The notes beneath the pieces are model-generated. The model did not search any database, was not told the origin of the DNA, and was given only the letters and a program-made list of their open reading frames with translations. The translations under genes were made by a program, and so were the position numbers. From Winogradskyella sp. (GTDB taxonomy: Bacteria > Bacteroidota > Bacteroidia > Flavobacteriales > Flavobacteriaceae), in the NCBI RefSeq assembly GCF_013213835.1, contig NZ_JABSSU010000003.1, positions 363,796 through 427,795 of the forward strand: DNA of 64,000 nucleotides, read 5' to 3'. Positions 36,539 through 45,600 of this stretch are shown here, piece by piece. The first letter of the stretch is position 1. Each line of letters starts with the position of its first letter.

Positions 36539-38116
36539 TTATGATATTAACGGCAATCTTATAATAAAAGTACTGCCTTTTCCTTTTTCACTTTCTACTG
36601 TTATATGTCCTTGATGGTCTTCTACAATTCGTTTAACATAAGCCAACCCAAGTCCATGTCCTTTTACATTATGCACATCACCAGTATGTTCTCTATAAAA
36701 TTTTTCAAACACTCTCTTTGCAACTTGCTTACTCATTCCATTGCCTTGATCAGCAATTTTAAGTATGATATTTGTCCCAACATTCTCAGTGTAAACATCA
36801 ATCTTTGGCTCATCATCCGAGTATTTTATTGCATTGTCTAACATATTAACGATAACATTAGTAAAATGTGTTTCGTTTGCTAGAACTGATGATTTTACAG
36901 CATCAAAATGCGTTTTAATATAACCTTGCCTATTCTCTACAATCAGCTCTACATGAGTTATTGCGTCTTCTACTATGTCGTGTAACTTTAGACGTTCCTT
37001 ACTAATATTAAGCTCGTTTTTCTCAAGTTTAGAAATACGTAATACATTTTCAACCTGAGCATGCATGCGCTTATTTTCGTCTTTAATCATCTTAAGATAA
37101 CGCTTTACTTTATCTTCATCTGCAATGATTTTTGGATTTCTTATCGCATCTAAAGCCAAATTAATTGTGGCAATAGGAGTTTTAAACTCGTGCGTCATGT
37201 TATTAATAAAATCAGTTTTAATCTGAGATATACGACGTTGCTTAATTAATTGATAAATAGCACTTGAATAGGCAATAATGATTACACCTGTAAATAAAAC
37301 AGATAAGAAAATCATCCACATCACTGACGAAAACAAATACTTTCGTCTTTCTGGGAAATCGACATACAAAGTATAACCCTCATTATTTGCTCCATCTAAT
37401 AAAATTGAGATTCCTATAGTGGTATCTGGGTCTTTACTAAAATTTAATGTCTGAATTTTAGTAGCCAAATCCTCATCATAAATAGCGAATTCAAAATTTA
37501 AGTCAACACCTTCACTTTCTAATTCTCTTTTGAGTAATGTTGCGACTTGTTTTACAGATATCCTTTTATATATTGGAGTGGTCTCTAACAATGACTCAAA
37601 TATTTTTTCATACATCTTCTTACTAATGTCAGGAAGATTTGAAAACTCAGTTATACTGCGTTGTGGCTTAATAGCATTGTTGCCATCAACACTAGACTTA
37701 CTGTAATATTTTGTACTAAGTTCGTTGGTATATTTACTTATATCAATACTGTCTGCATCAATTTCAAAGAACAATGATGGCGGCACCTTAAAGCGCTCTT
37801 CTAAAACTGTATTACGGTGTACTATAGTCTGGTCATTGATATCATCTTCTGTTGTGATATACAAGTCTCTTATTATAATAGAATCTGGTTCCTTTTGATT
37901 TTGAACATAAGGTTGAATTAAATCTATATACTTCCTTAATTCATAGTCTTTTATGTCCCTAGAAACACGACTTAACGCCCTCGTAACACTTAGCGTAAAA
38001 TTTTGATCCTCATTCTTTAAACTATTATTTATAAAGAAGGATTGTACAAAAATTATCCCAATAAGAGACAGACTCATTAATACTACCAATAAGATGAATA
38101 GCTTCTTGCCCATCAT
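36539..38116 (-). CDS. Membrane sensor histidine kinase (RprX-like)
   Basis: A 525-residue inner-membrane kinase. It has two membrane segments (about 5-25 and 262-284) and a periplasmic sensor domain of about 235 residues between them. No HAMP domain is visible. The phosphoacceptor is H309 in NNMTHEFKTP, followed by an ATP-binding domain with NMLDNAIKYS, ADQGNGMS and KGHGLGLAYVK motifs. The stimulus is unknown. It is the first gene of the pair with the RprY-like regulator, and lies downstream of coaE (70 bases). Two adjacent ATGs at 38116 and 38113 are possible starts. Confidence 0.93.
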   Translation of the reverse strand: MMGKKLFILLVVLMSLSLIGIIFVQSFFINNSLKNEDQNFTLSVTRALSRVSRDIKDYELRKYIDLIQPYVQNQKEPDSIIIRDLYITTEDDINDQTIVHRNTVLEERFKVPPSLFFEIDADSIDISKYTNELSTKYYSKSSVDGNNAIKPQRSITEFSNLPDISKKMYEKIFESLLETTPIYKRISVKQVATLLKRELESEGVDLNFEFAIYDEDLATKIQTLNFSKDPDTTIGISILLDGANNEGYTLYVDFPERRKYLFSSVMWMIFLSVLFTGVIIIAYSSAIYQLIKQRRISQIKTDFINNMTHEFKTPIATINLALDAIRNPKIIADEDKVKRYLKMIKDENKRMHAQVENVLRISKLEKNELNISKERLKLHDIVEDAITHVELIVENRQGYIKTHFDAVKSSVLANETHFTNVIVNMLDNAIKYSDDEPKIDVYTENVGTNIILKIADQGNGMSKQVAKRVFEKFYREHTGDVHNVKGHGLGLAYVKRIVEDHQGHITVESEKGKGSTFIIRLPLIS

Positions 38117-38186
38117 TCAAATTTAACATTTTAACATTTAGGGATTATGATGTTTAACCTTACATTAACAAACTACAATGTATGGT

Positions 38187-38774
38187 TTATGCAGTTCTTT
38201 GCAGTAGTAACTGATGTATTTCTTCTGTCTGTTTTTTTGCGGTATCTAAATCATTATTTTCGATGATAAAATCTGATTTTTTAATTTTCTCATCATCAGA
38301 TAGTTGATTATTTATAATGGCTTTCACTCTATCTATTGATGAATTATCTCGCTTTACAACACGACCTATCCTTAAATCTTCATCTGCAACAACAGTAATA
38401 ATAACATCATATTGCCCTTCAAGACCATTTTCAAAAATAATTGCAGCCTCTTTAATGATATACGGAGCATCTTGTTTTTTTAACCAACGTTTAAAATGCG
38501 CACCTACTTTAGGATGAACTATGGCATTCATTTTTGATAAAAGTGCCTCATCTGCAAAGATTTTTGATGACAAATAACTTCTATTAAGTTCGTCACCAAC
38601 ATAGGCTTTTTCACCAAACAATTTGACAAGTTTTCTTCTAATAACCTTAGAGCGTTTCATCAGATCCTTGGCTTCTTTGTCCGCTATATATACCGGAATA
38701 CCCATAGATTTAAAAAACTTACCAATAGTTGTTTTACCACTACCTATTCCACCAGTTAATCCGACAATAATCAT
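38187..38774 (-). CDS. coaE: Dephospho-CoA kinase
   Basis: A 195-residue P-loop kinase for the last step of coenzyme A synthesis, phosphorylating the 3'-hydroxyl of dephospho-CoA. The P-loop GLTGGIGSGKTT is at the N-terminus; D-K-E-A-K and the later IVHPKV and EAAIIFE motifs are family marks. It lies 1 base after the YbbR gene stop, so the two are surely co-transcribed. CoaBC, for earlier CoA steps, is elsewhere in the window at 50802. Confidence 0.95.
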   Translation of the reverse strand: MIIVGLTGGIGSGKTTIGKFFKSMGIPVYIADKEAKDLMKRSKVIRRKLVKLFGEKAYVGDELNRSYLSSKIFADEALLSKMNAIVHPKVGAHFKRWLKKQDAPYIIKEAAIIFENGLEGQYDVIITVVADEDLRIGRVVKRDNSSIDRVKAIINNQLSDDEKIKKSDFIIENNDLDTAKKQTEEIHQLLLQRTA

Positions 38775-38775
38775 A

Positions 38776-39726
38776 CTATAGTTTTATATAATCTATTCGA
38801 TTCTGTTTAATGATTACTCGTTTAACAAACTCTGGCTTGTTCACAATTTTTGATATCATATAACTTTGATTATCTATAGCTTCGTTGTAATCACATTCCA
38901 CAACAAAACTCGTTTTATCAATCTTCTTATAGTTATCTAAATCAACATAATAAGAAACTACTATTGTTTTAGGGAAGAAATTTAAGCTTATATCATTAGG
39001 CTTATTTATAACTGATACAGGCACTTCTATTTTACCTTCTGTAAAACGTTTAACTTCTGCTTTTATATTAACCACATCCGGAAATATTTCAACATCGGTA
39101 GGTTTTACAAGTTTAATATCTTCATCTATGTTATTATTGACATCTTGTTTTCGAAATTGCTCTGAGCTTATAGATTTAATTTTTGAGATATAGCTCATAG
39201 CACCAACAACCTTTACACTATCTACGTTTAATTGTATACTTTTAAAAGTATCATAGCCAGAACTAAAACTTATATCTGTATTCAATTCTATAGGAACATA
39301 TTTTGATGCTCTTTTAGAATATGAAATTGTGAGTGTATCTGGTTTTAAAGATAAAACATTGTAAGATTGACCAAGTTGCGCCTCAATGAGATATTTGTGT
39401 TTTTGAACATCGAATATAAAATGATCTGGCCTAGAGACCACATCCTCATTGGCATCTAATACAATAGTCTTAGAGTCTTTAAACAGAAATGGAATTAATG
39501 AAAATCCTTTAGCTTCAACAAATGCCTCAATTTCATTTAATGAGTCATTTAATAACATAACTTCATCCTCATAATTTATGAGGTTTGGTTCTAATTTGAT
39601 TTTTTGCTTATAGTCAGTAGATAATTTTGAAAACACTAAAAAGACAAAGGCAATAGCCAAAAAAATGCTAAACCGCTTTGCATTACGCTTTTTTAAAAAT
39701 TCTGATATTGATGATTCCTTTTTCAA
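38776..39726 (-). CDS. YbbR-like domain protein
   Basis: A 316-residue protein with an N-terminal membrane anchor (about residues 18-37, rich in F, I, L and V after KKRNAKRF) and YbbR-like beta repeats (about 50-310; for example EIFPDVVNIKAEV and LNFFPKTIVVSYYV). In Firmicutes such proteins (CdaR) control cyclic-di-AMP synthase; no cyclase is in this window. The frame begins with TTG at 39726, since no ATG occurs in the first 100 residues. It lies between the glycosyltransferase (13 bases) and coaE (1 base). The function here is unknown. Confidence 0.85.
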   Translation of the reverse strand: MKKESSISEFLKKRNAKRFSIFLAIAFVFLVFSKLSTDYKQKIKLEPNLINYEDEVMLLNDSLNEIEAFVEAKGFSLIPFLFKDSKTIVLDANEDVVSRPDHFIFDVQKHKYLIEAQLGQSYNVLSLKPDTLTISYSKRASKYVPIELNTDISFSSGYDTFKSIQLNVDSVKVVGAMSYISKIKSISSEQFRKQDVNNNIDEDIKLVKPTDVEIFPDVVNIKAEVKRFTEGKIEVPVSVINKPNDISLNFFPKTIVVSYYVDLDNYKKIDKTSFVVECDYNEAIDNQSYMISKIVNKPEFVKRVIIKQNRIDYIKL

Positions 39727-39739
39727 ATTATTTAAGAAT

Positions 39740-40741
39740 TCAAAAGAATAATTTAGGGAACGCTTCTTTTGGCTTTTTTCCTAAAATTACTAGTTTAAAG
39801 TAAGATTTTAAAAACCCCAAACCATAACCAGCAAATTGTACCACAATAGCTAAAACTGATTTTACAGCAACAACTATGTTTTTACTCGAAATAAAAGCTA
39901 AACAAAAAGCTATAACAAAATACAAAATATAGCCATATAACAACCAAGGTATATTAACAACTAAGAGTACCATAGAAAACATTAAACCTACCAAAAAACA
40001 TGTTGGAAACCAATACACCATACTTTTAGACTCTGGATGCCATTGATTTAATATAGGTCTTACTTTACCAAATTTATTAACCTGATTAAAAAACTTAGAC
40101 CAAGAAATACGACGTTTATGGAAGACATATGCCTTATTAATCAGTGTCGTTTTATAACCTAATTTATGCAGTCTTAATGATAAATCAGGATCTTCTCCAG
40201 GATGGATTTTGCCAAAACCACCAGAATCTAAAAACGCTTTTTTTGAAATCCCCATATTAAAACTTCTTGGCTGAAAATCTTCAACCTGGTTATCGCCTCC
40301 TCTTATTCCGCCTGTAGTTATAAAAGAGGTCATAGAAAAGCTAATCGCCTTTTGCAAGCTAGAAAAAGAAGGATGGGCTGCATCCGGACCACCAAAGCAA
40401 TCATAATATGTTTTTGATAAGAATGAATTTATATTAATCAGATAATTACTTGGTAAAATAACATCTGAATCTAGAATGATAAAATAATTACCTTTTGCCA
40501 CACGCATGCCAAAATTCCTTGAATCACCCGGTCCGGAATTATCCTTATAATAGTAAGCAACATTTAACTTAGACTTGTAAGAAATTATCACATTTTCTGA
40601 ACTAAGCTCAGAGCCATCTTCCACAATTACAATTTCGAATTGAAAATTTCCTTCGAGCTCACAAAAACTATCCAAAAGTTCTTTAATTTCTTGAGGTCTA
40701 TTGTAAACAGGTATGATAAAAGAAAATTCTAATGGTATCAT
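39740..40741 (-). CDS. GT2 glycosyltransferase with C-terminal membrane segments
   Basis: A 333-residue family 2 glycosyltransferase. The GT-A core has FSFIIPVYNRPQEI, VEDGSE (around 45-50), the metal-binding D-S-D-V and a late PGEDPDLSLRL motif with the catalytic Asp. After about residue 230, three to four hydrophobic segments (CFLVGLMFSMVLLV, WLLYGYILYFVIAF) place it at the inner membrane. The upstream frame extends 12 codons, but the ATG at 40741 (MIPLEFSF) starts right at the GT core. It is the first gene of the GT-YbbR-coaE run and is followed by the kinase pair. A lipid-linked or surface sugar transfer is likely; the substrate is unknown. Confidence 0.88.
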   Translation of the reverse strand: MIPLEFSFIIPVYNRPQEIKELLDSFCELEGNFQFEIVIVEDGSELSSENVIISYKSKLNVAYYYKDNSGPGDSRNFGMRVAKGNYFIILDSDVILPSNYLININSFLSKTYYDCFGGPDAAHPSFSSLQKAISFSMTSFITTGGIRGGDNQVEDFQPRSFNMGISKKAFLDSGGFGKIHPGEDPDLSLRLHKLGYKTTLINKAYVFHKRRISWSKFFNQVNKFGKVRPILNQWHPESKSMVYWFPTCFLVGLMFSMVLLVVNIPWLLYGYILYFVIAFCLAFISSKNIVVAVKSVLAIVVQFAGYGLGFLKSYFKLVILGKKPKEAFPKLFF

Positions 40742-40767
40742 TAGAACAAAAGTAAATAAACAAAATA

Positions 40768-40794
40768 CAAAAGCCACCTAAAAGGTGGCTTTTG
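40768..40794. terminator. Terminator between VCBS protein and glycosyltransferase genes
   Basis: A perfect 11-bp stem (CAAAAGCCACC, 40768-40778, with 40784-40794) with a 5-base loop, 22 bases beyond the stop of the VCBS/ASPIC gene on the minus strand. GC-rich top and T-rich end on that strand are typical. Confidence 0.8.
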
Positions 40795-40815
40795 ATAACT
40801 TATATAAAGTTTTGG

Positions 40816-42513
40816 TTATTGCTTAATAACTTTTACTGTTTTAGTAATACTAGAAATTGTTACCGCTACAAAGTAAGCACCAGATTGTAATCTAGTCATA
40901 TCAATCTCACCATTTACATTGTTTGGTTGCGCTTTAAGAACAGCTTGACCTAACATATTATAAACAGTAACATTATCAATAGTATTCTGAGCTCTTAATG
41001 ATAACATATTGTTTACTGGATTTGGACCAATCTTTAAGTGATTAGGATCAAACTCATCTACAGACAAAGAAGCACCTTCTGTAATATTTAGATGTTGATT
41101 TGCATTTACATTAAAAAATACGTCTTCTAAACCACTAAGCCATTTAACTTTAACGTAATCTACGGTTGTTGCAGGGCCTAGACCAAAAAACTCAGTACCT
41201 GAATTTTGAGACAAGTAACCTTCCCCTAACAATGTATAGCGATTTTGTATTTCACCGTTTATAGAAATTTCTATAAATGATCCGATACCTTGTTTATTAC
41301 TTACAGTACCTTCTAAACTAACACCCAACCAATTATTGACAAAATTGGTATTATTCTTCCACAAAAATATGTTGTTGTGACTGATGTTATTGACAACTAT
41401 ATCCGGAAAGCCATCATTATCTATATCGCCTAATGCATTTCCATGACTTGATGCAAAATCACCCGGAACTGCGCTGTTATTAAGTGTAAATGTACCATTA
41501 TCATTATTGATATAAAATGCTGAAGACAACTGATTTGATATTATACCATTATTTTCACCACTCACATATAAGTCCAAATCTTTATCATTATCTGCATCAA
41601 TAAAAATAGCACTCCAAGATGTACTATTATAAGTTACATTATAACTTTGAGCCATATCAGTAAAAGTACCATCACCATTATTAACAAAAAGTACATTCCC
41701 CTGTGGTTCATTAGTAATATACATATCTAGCCAACCATCATTATTTAAATCTTCCACCGTCACCGACATAGCATCTATACTAATGTTAGTACCCGTTATG
41801 GCGCCCACCTCCGTGAAGGTCCCATCACCATTGTTTCTATACATTAAATTAGGTACAACAGTCTTATCATTTGATACATAGATATCTTGATCACCGTCAT
41901 TATCATAATCTAAAAAAGCAGCACATAAAGTCATATAACCAGTTGTTAATAAACCTGCTTGATTGTTAACTAAGGTAAATGTTTTATCGCCATTATTCTT
42001 ATATAAAATATTAGGTATGCTATTATCTCTTACACAAATAAAAACATCCAAAAACCCATCATTATTATAATCACCCCACGATGCACCATAATATGGAAAA
42101 TTATCAGGTAACATTCCAGAAGAAGAAGTAATGTCTTGCATTATCATATTGCCTGTATTCTCATACAATCTATTTCCAGAACTGGCGGAAGTTACGAACA
42201 AATCATTATCACCATCATTATCTATATCTACCCAATTAATTTGTTTGTTTTCTAAAACATTATTTGGAATATTGATATTGTGCGAGATAAAATTCCCATT
42301 AAAATTTTTAAAAAAATGTATAGGATCACCGTCAGCAGATGCTATAGTAATATCATCCCATCCATCCTTATCATAATCATAAAAACTAATGCCGTTACCT
42401 AAAAAGGTGTAACCACAAGTTACAGAAATACCTAAATCTTGAGCCTTCTCAACAAAGCTCACTTGCGCAGAGGCCATACTGCCTACAAAAAAAATTAAAA
42501 TCAAAAACCTCAT
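40816..42513 (-). CDS. Secreted FG-GAP/VCBS-repeat protein with ASPIC/UnbV domain and T9SS sorting domain
   Basis: A 565-residue secreted protein. A signal peptide (about 1-16, ASAQ) precedes a beta-propeller built of VCBS/FG-GAP repeats with Ca-binding loops (D-x-D-x-D-G; for example DYDNDGDQD, DLNNDGWLD, DIDNDGFPD). The segment around residues 400-480 (NNWLGVSLEG, LGPATTVDYVKVKW) is an ASPIC/UnbV domain. The last 70 residues are a type A sorting domain very close to that of the next gene. Such CRTAC1-like proteins are surface adhesion or scaffold proteins. It lies in a tandem pair with the 1496-residue protein. Confidence 0.9.
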   Translation of the reverse strand: MRFLILIFFVGSMASAQVSFVEKAQDLGISVTCGYTFLGNGISFYDYDKDGWDDITIASADGDPIHFFKNFNGNFISHNINIPNNVLENKQINWVDIDNDGDNDLFVTSASSGNRLYENTGNMIMQDITSSSGMLPDNFPYYGASWGDYNNDGFLDVFICVRDNSIPNILYKNNGDKTFTLVNNQAGLLTTGYMTLCAAFLDYDNDGDQDIYVSNDKTVVPNLMYRNNGDGTFTEVGAITGTNISIDAMSVTVEDLNNDGWLDMYITNEPQGNVLFVNNGDGTFTDMAQSYNVTYNSTSWSAIFIDADNDKDLDLYVSGENNGIISNQLSSAFYINNDNGTFTLNNSAVPGDFASSHGNALGDIDNDGFPDIVVNNISHNNIFLWKNNTNFVNNWLGVSLEGTVSNKQGIGSFIEISINGEIQNRYTLLGEGYLSQNSGTEFFGLGPATTVDYVKVKWLSGLEDVFFNVNANQHLNITEGASLSVDEFDPNHLKIGPNPVNNMLSLRAQNTIDNVTVYNMLGQAVLKAQPNNVNGEIDMTRLQSGAYFVAVTISSITKTVKVIKQ

Positions 42514-42559
42514 AATCCTGATATCATAACTAGAAAGATATTCATTTTTTCACAAAAAA

Positions 42560-42583
42560 AAAAGCCGCTTCGCAGCGGCTTTT
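42560..42583. terminator. Terminator of the 1496-residue T9SS protein gene
   Basis: A 10-bp stem (AAAAGCCGCT, 42560-42569, with 42574-42583) and a 4-base loop TCGC, 21 bases beyond the stop on the minus strand. Strong GC core and T run. Confidence 0.85.
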
Positions 42584-42604
42584 AAAAATTATCTTAAACT
42601 AAGC

Positions 42605-45600
42605 CTATTGCTTAATTATTCTAATAGTTTTAGTTATGCTAGAAATGGTTACTTCTACGAAGTATGCACCAGATTCTAATCTTGACATATCTAACTCACC
42701 ATTAACAGCATTAGGTTGCGTCTGTAAGACCGCTTGACCTAACATGTTATATACAGTTACATTTTCTATTGCGTTCTGTGCATTTAAAGTAAGCATATCG
42801 TTTACAGGGTTTGGATAGTAAGTAAATGCCGCTTCTCTCTCTAAGTCATCAACACCTAGAGTAACTACAACATCTACATCCATATCCACAGTTACACCCC
42901 AAGAACCATTATAACAAGGGTTTGGAGTAGCCTGCCCACTATCAGCAGTTCCAATTCTCATTCTGTGCGTACCTAACGTCGCTGCAGCTAATGTAAATGA
43001 CGCATCGAATGTTGTTGGATTGTCAGCGGTAGACATACCATCAAAAACTTGCTCAGTAGCTTCAAATACAAAGTCATCATTAAAGTCTATCCAAACATTA
43101 ACATCATAAGTATAGCCTGTTTCAAACGTAATTTGTAAGTTGGTTGTACCATCTTGAAGAATTTCTACTGGGGAACCAATAAAGTTTTCGTATGATACAG
43201 CAGTACCTACAAAATCAGTAGTTCCTATTTGTACATTGGTAATACCATTTCCATCAATACTTGAAGGCACAGATTCACAATGTCCTGCATTAAAAGTAAA
43301 CGGTCCTGCCCAAATACTAGTATCACCTCCACCACAATCTGACTGTACATATAAGTCATAAACTGAATCTGTCATTAAACCAGTAGCTGTTGCAGTTAAA
43401 TCTACAGTACTTCCACTATCAACAACACTAACACCTTGACCACTACCTGTAGGCACAACTTCCCAGTTATATCCTATTGGTGCAGTACCACTTGATGGTG
43501 CAACCCATGAAATATCAGCCGAACCAGCTGGACCATATTGAGCAGCTAAACCAGTAGGCTCAAAACAAGAAGGTGCAGTACCAACACAAACATCAAAAGT
43601 AGTTTGAGCTGTAAAGTCAACACTTGATGACCATCCATATACTCTTACATAATACGTATTACCAATAGTTAGTCCTGTTAAGTCTAATGAGTTAGGATCA
43701 CTTGTTGCTGTAAATACTAGAGCACCACATCCACCTGTACCATCATATACACCTATTCCCATATCAGTAGAAGTAGGACCTCCTGGTGCATCTGTAACAT
43801 TTTCTAGCGATACTCTGTGCTCTGCACTAGTTGCTACAAATGTAAACCATACATCATTATTTGGAGTACCACTAACATCATCTGCTTGAGGTGACGCCGT
43901 TGCTTCTACCGTAGTTCCTGGTGTTACTACGCCACAACCATAATCAGGATTAACTGTAAGTGCTATTGCATCCTCACACTCGTCATTTGAAGGTGGACAA
44001 GCAGGATCATAAGTGCCTAATACTCTGTCACAATCCGTATCACTTTCGTGTACTAAAGTAATTTCTACTGGCGCACCAAGTGCGAAAGGTCCAACAGTAA
44101 CAACACCTAAGGCGTTTACACCTGTAGTTGCAGCTACACCAGCGTCATTTGCAATGGAAATTGCAGCAGAATCACCTAAACTAGTTACATCTACATCTAA
44201 TGAGAATTGGGAATTCGCACAGTCAAGTACTACAGCAACTGTTGCTTCCGCAGCGATACATGCAGGAGGTTCGTTAAAACTAACATCGTCAATAGCTATA
44301 TCGTCGGCAAAATCGCCAGGAGTTGGTTCAGAGAATGTAAATCTCGCTTGAGCTGGACCAGTAAAGGTTAAACCTGACAAATCAATGACTCTTAATTCCC
44401 ATCCGTTGGTGTTAGTATTATAAGTATTCATTAAATTCCATGCTGCACCGTCCCAAACCTCTACATCTAATTGAGAGTTTGCATCCGTACCTGCATCACT
44501 AATTTCATAAAATGTTAATGTTGGTGAAGTTAAACCACTAACATCAACTAATCTAGTTGTTAAGAACGAAGGACCATTATCACCACTAGCATCAACAACT
44601 GCATAATATCCGTCAGAAGCTGTGTTACCAGACAACGTTCCGCCAGACCCAACATTATTTGGTCCTGTTAGATTAAATAACCAATCTTCTCCACCACCCA
44701 TTGACCAACAAGTAGGGATTGCACCAGCATTTTCAAAGTCTTGCGTATATGGTGCTGCTATTGGGTCACATGCTGTCGTAAATACAAAAGGTCCTATCCA
44801 GTCACTATCAACAGCTCCACCAAAACAAGAAGATCTGTAATATACGTAATATTCAGTCTCTGACGTTAAAGGTGAAAGTGTAGCAGTAGGATTTGTTGTT
44901 ACAGATGTTGCGCCATCTTCCTCCATATTTCCTGGAGTAAAATCTGCACCAGCTTTCCACTCTACATCCCAATCCGTTGCAGATCCATTTTCAGTCCAAG
45001 TTAAAATAGCACTTGTATTAGAAACAAAATCTCCTACCATATCTGACGGGTTAGAACATAATATCGCTTCAATACAAATTTCTGATGTACCTGTCGTTGG
45101 TCCTGAATCTTTAAAAACTGCTAAATAATAGGTATTACCTGGAGTTAAACCTCCCACTTCATGAGAAGCAGCACCTGGGTTATTACAAACCACTTCTGTA
45201 CCACCACATGAATCTAAAACCACTATTTCATTAGAATCAGAAGTATTTACAAATACTGCACCTGTAAATGGAGCTTCAAAAGAAAACCATAAACCAGTAT
45301 TTGTTTGCCAACCTTGAGCACAAGACCCTGGTTCACCAAGATCAAATGCATCAGTATAATCCATAGTGTACGGCGTTTCAGTAGAACAATCTTCAACTAC
45401 TGTTAAATCAATTGGCGCAGCACATGTCTCACCTAATGAAGGTTGTGTCCAAGTAACCTTAATCCAGTTACTAGTGTCACCACCACCACAATCTGCTTGT
45501 ACATAAAAGTCATATGTTTCACCAGCAGTTAACATTGTTAAATCAACTGTTGGTGTTGTCGCCACAGACCCAGTTGTCCCAGTACCTTGCGTAAAACCAG

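Noticed and set aside
44013..44351. Open frame of 112 codons on the plus strand
   Set aside because: It lies fully inside the 1496-residue adhesin gene on the other strand and its low-complexity Ser/Thr/Ala sequence mirrors the repeats; no independent start or promoter signal.
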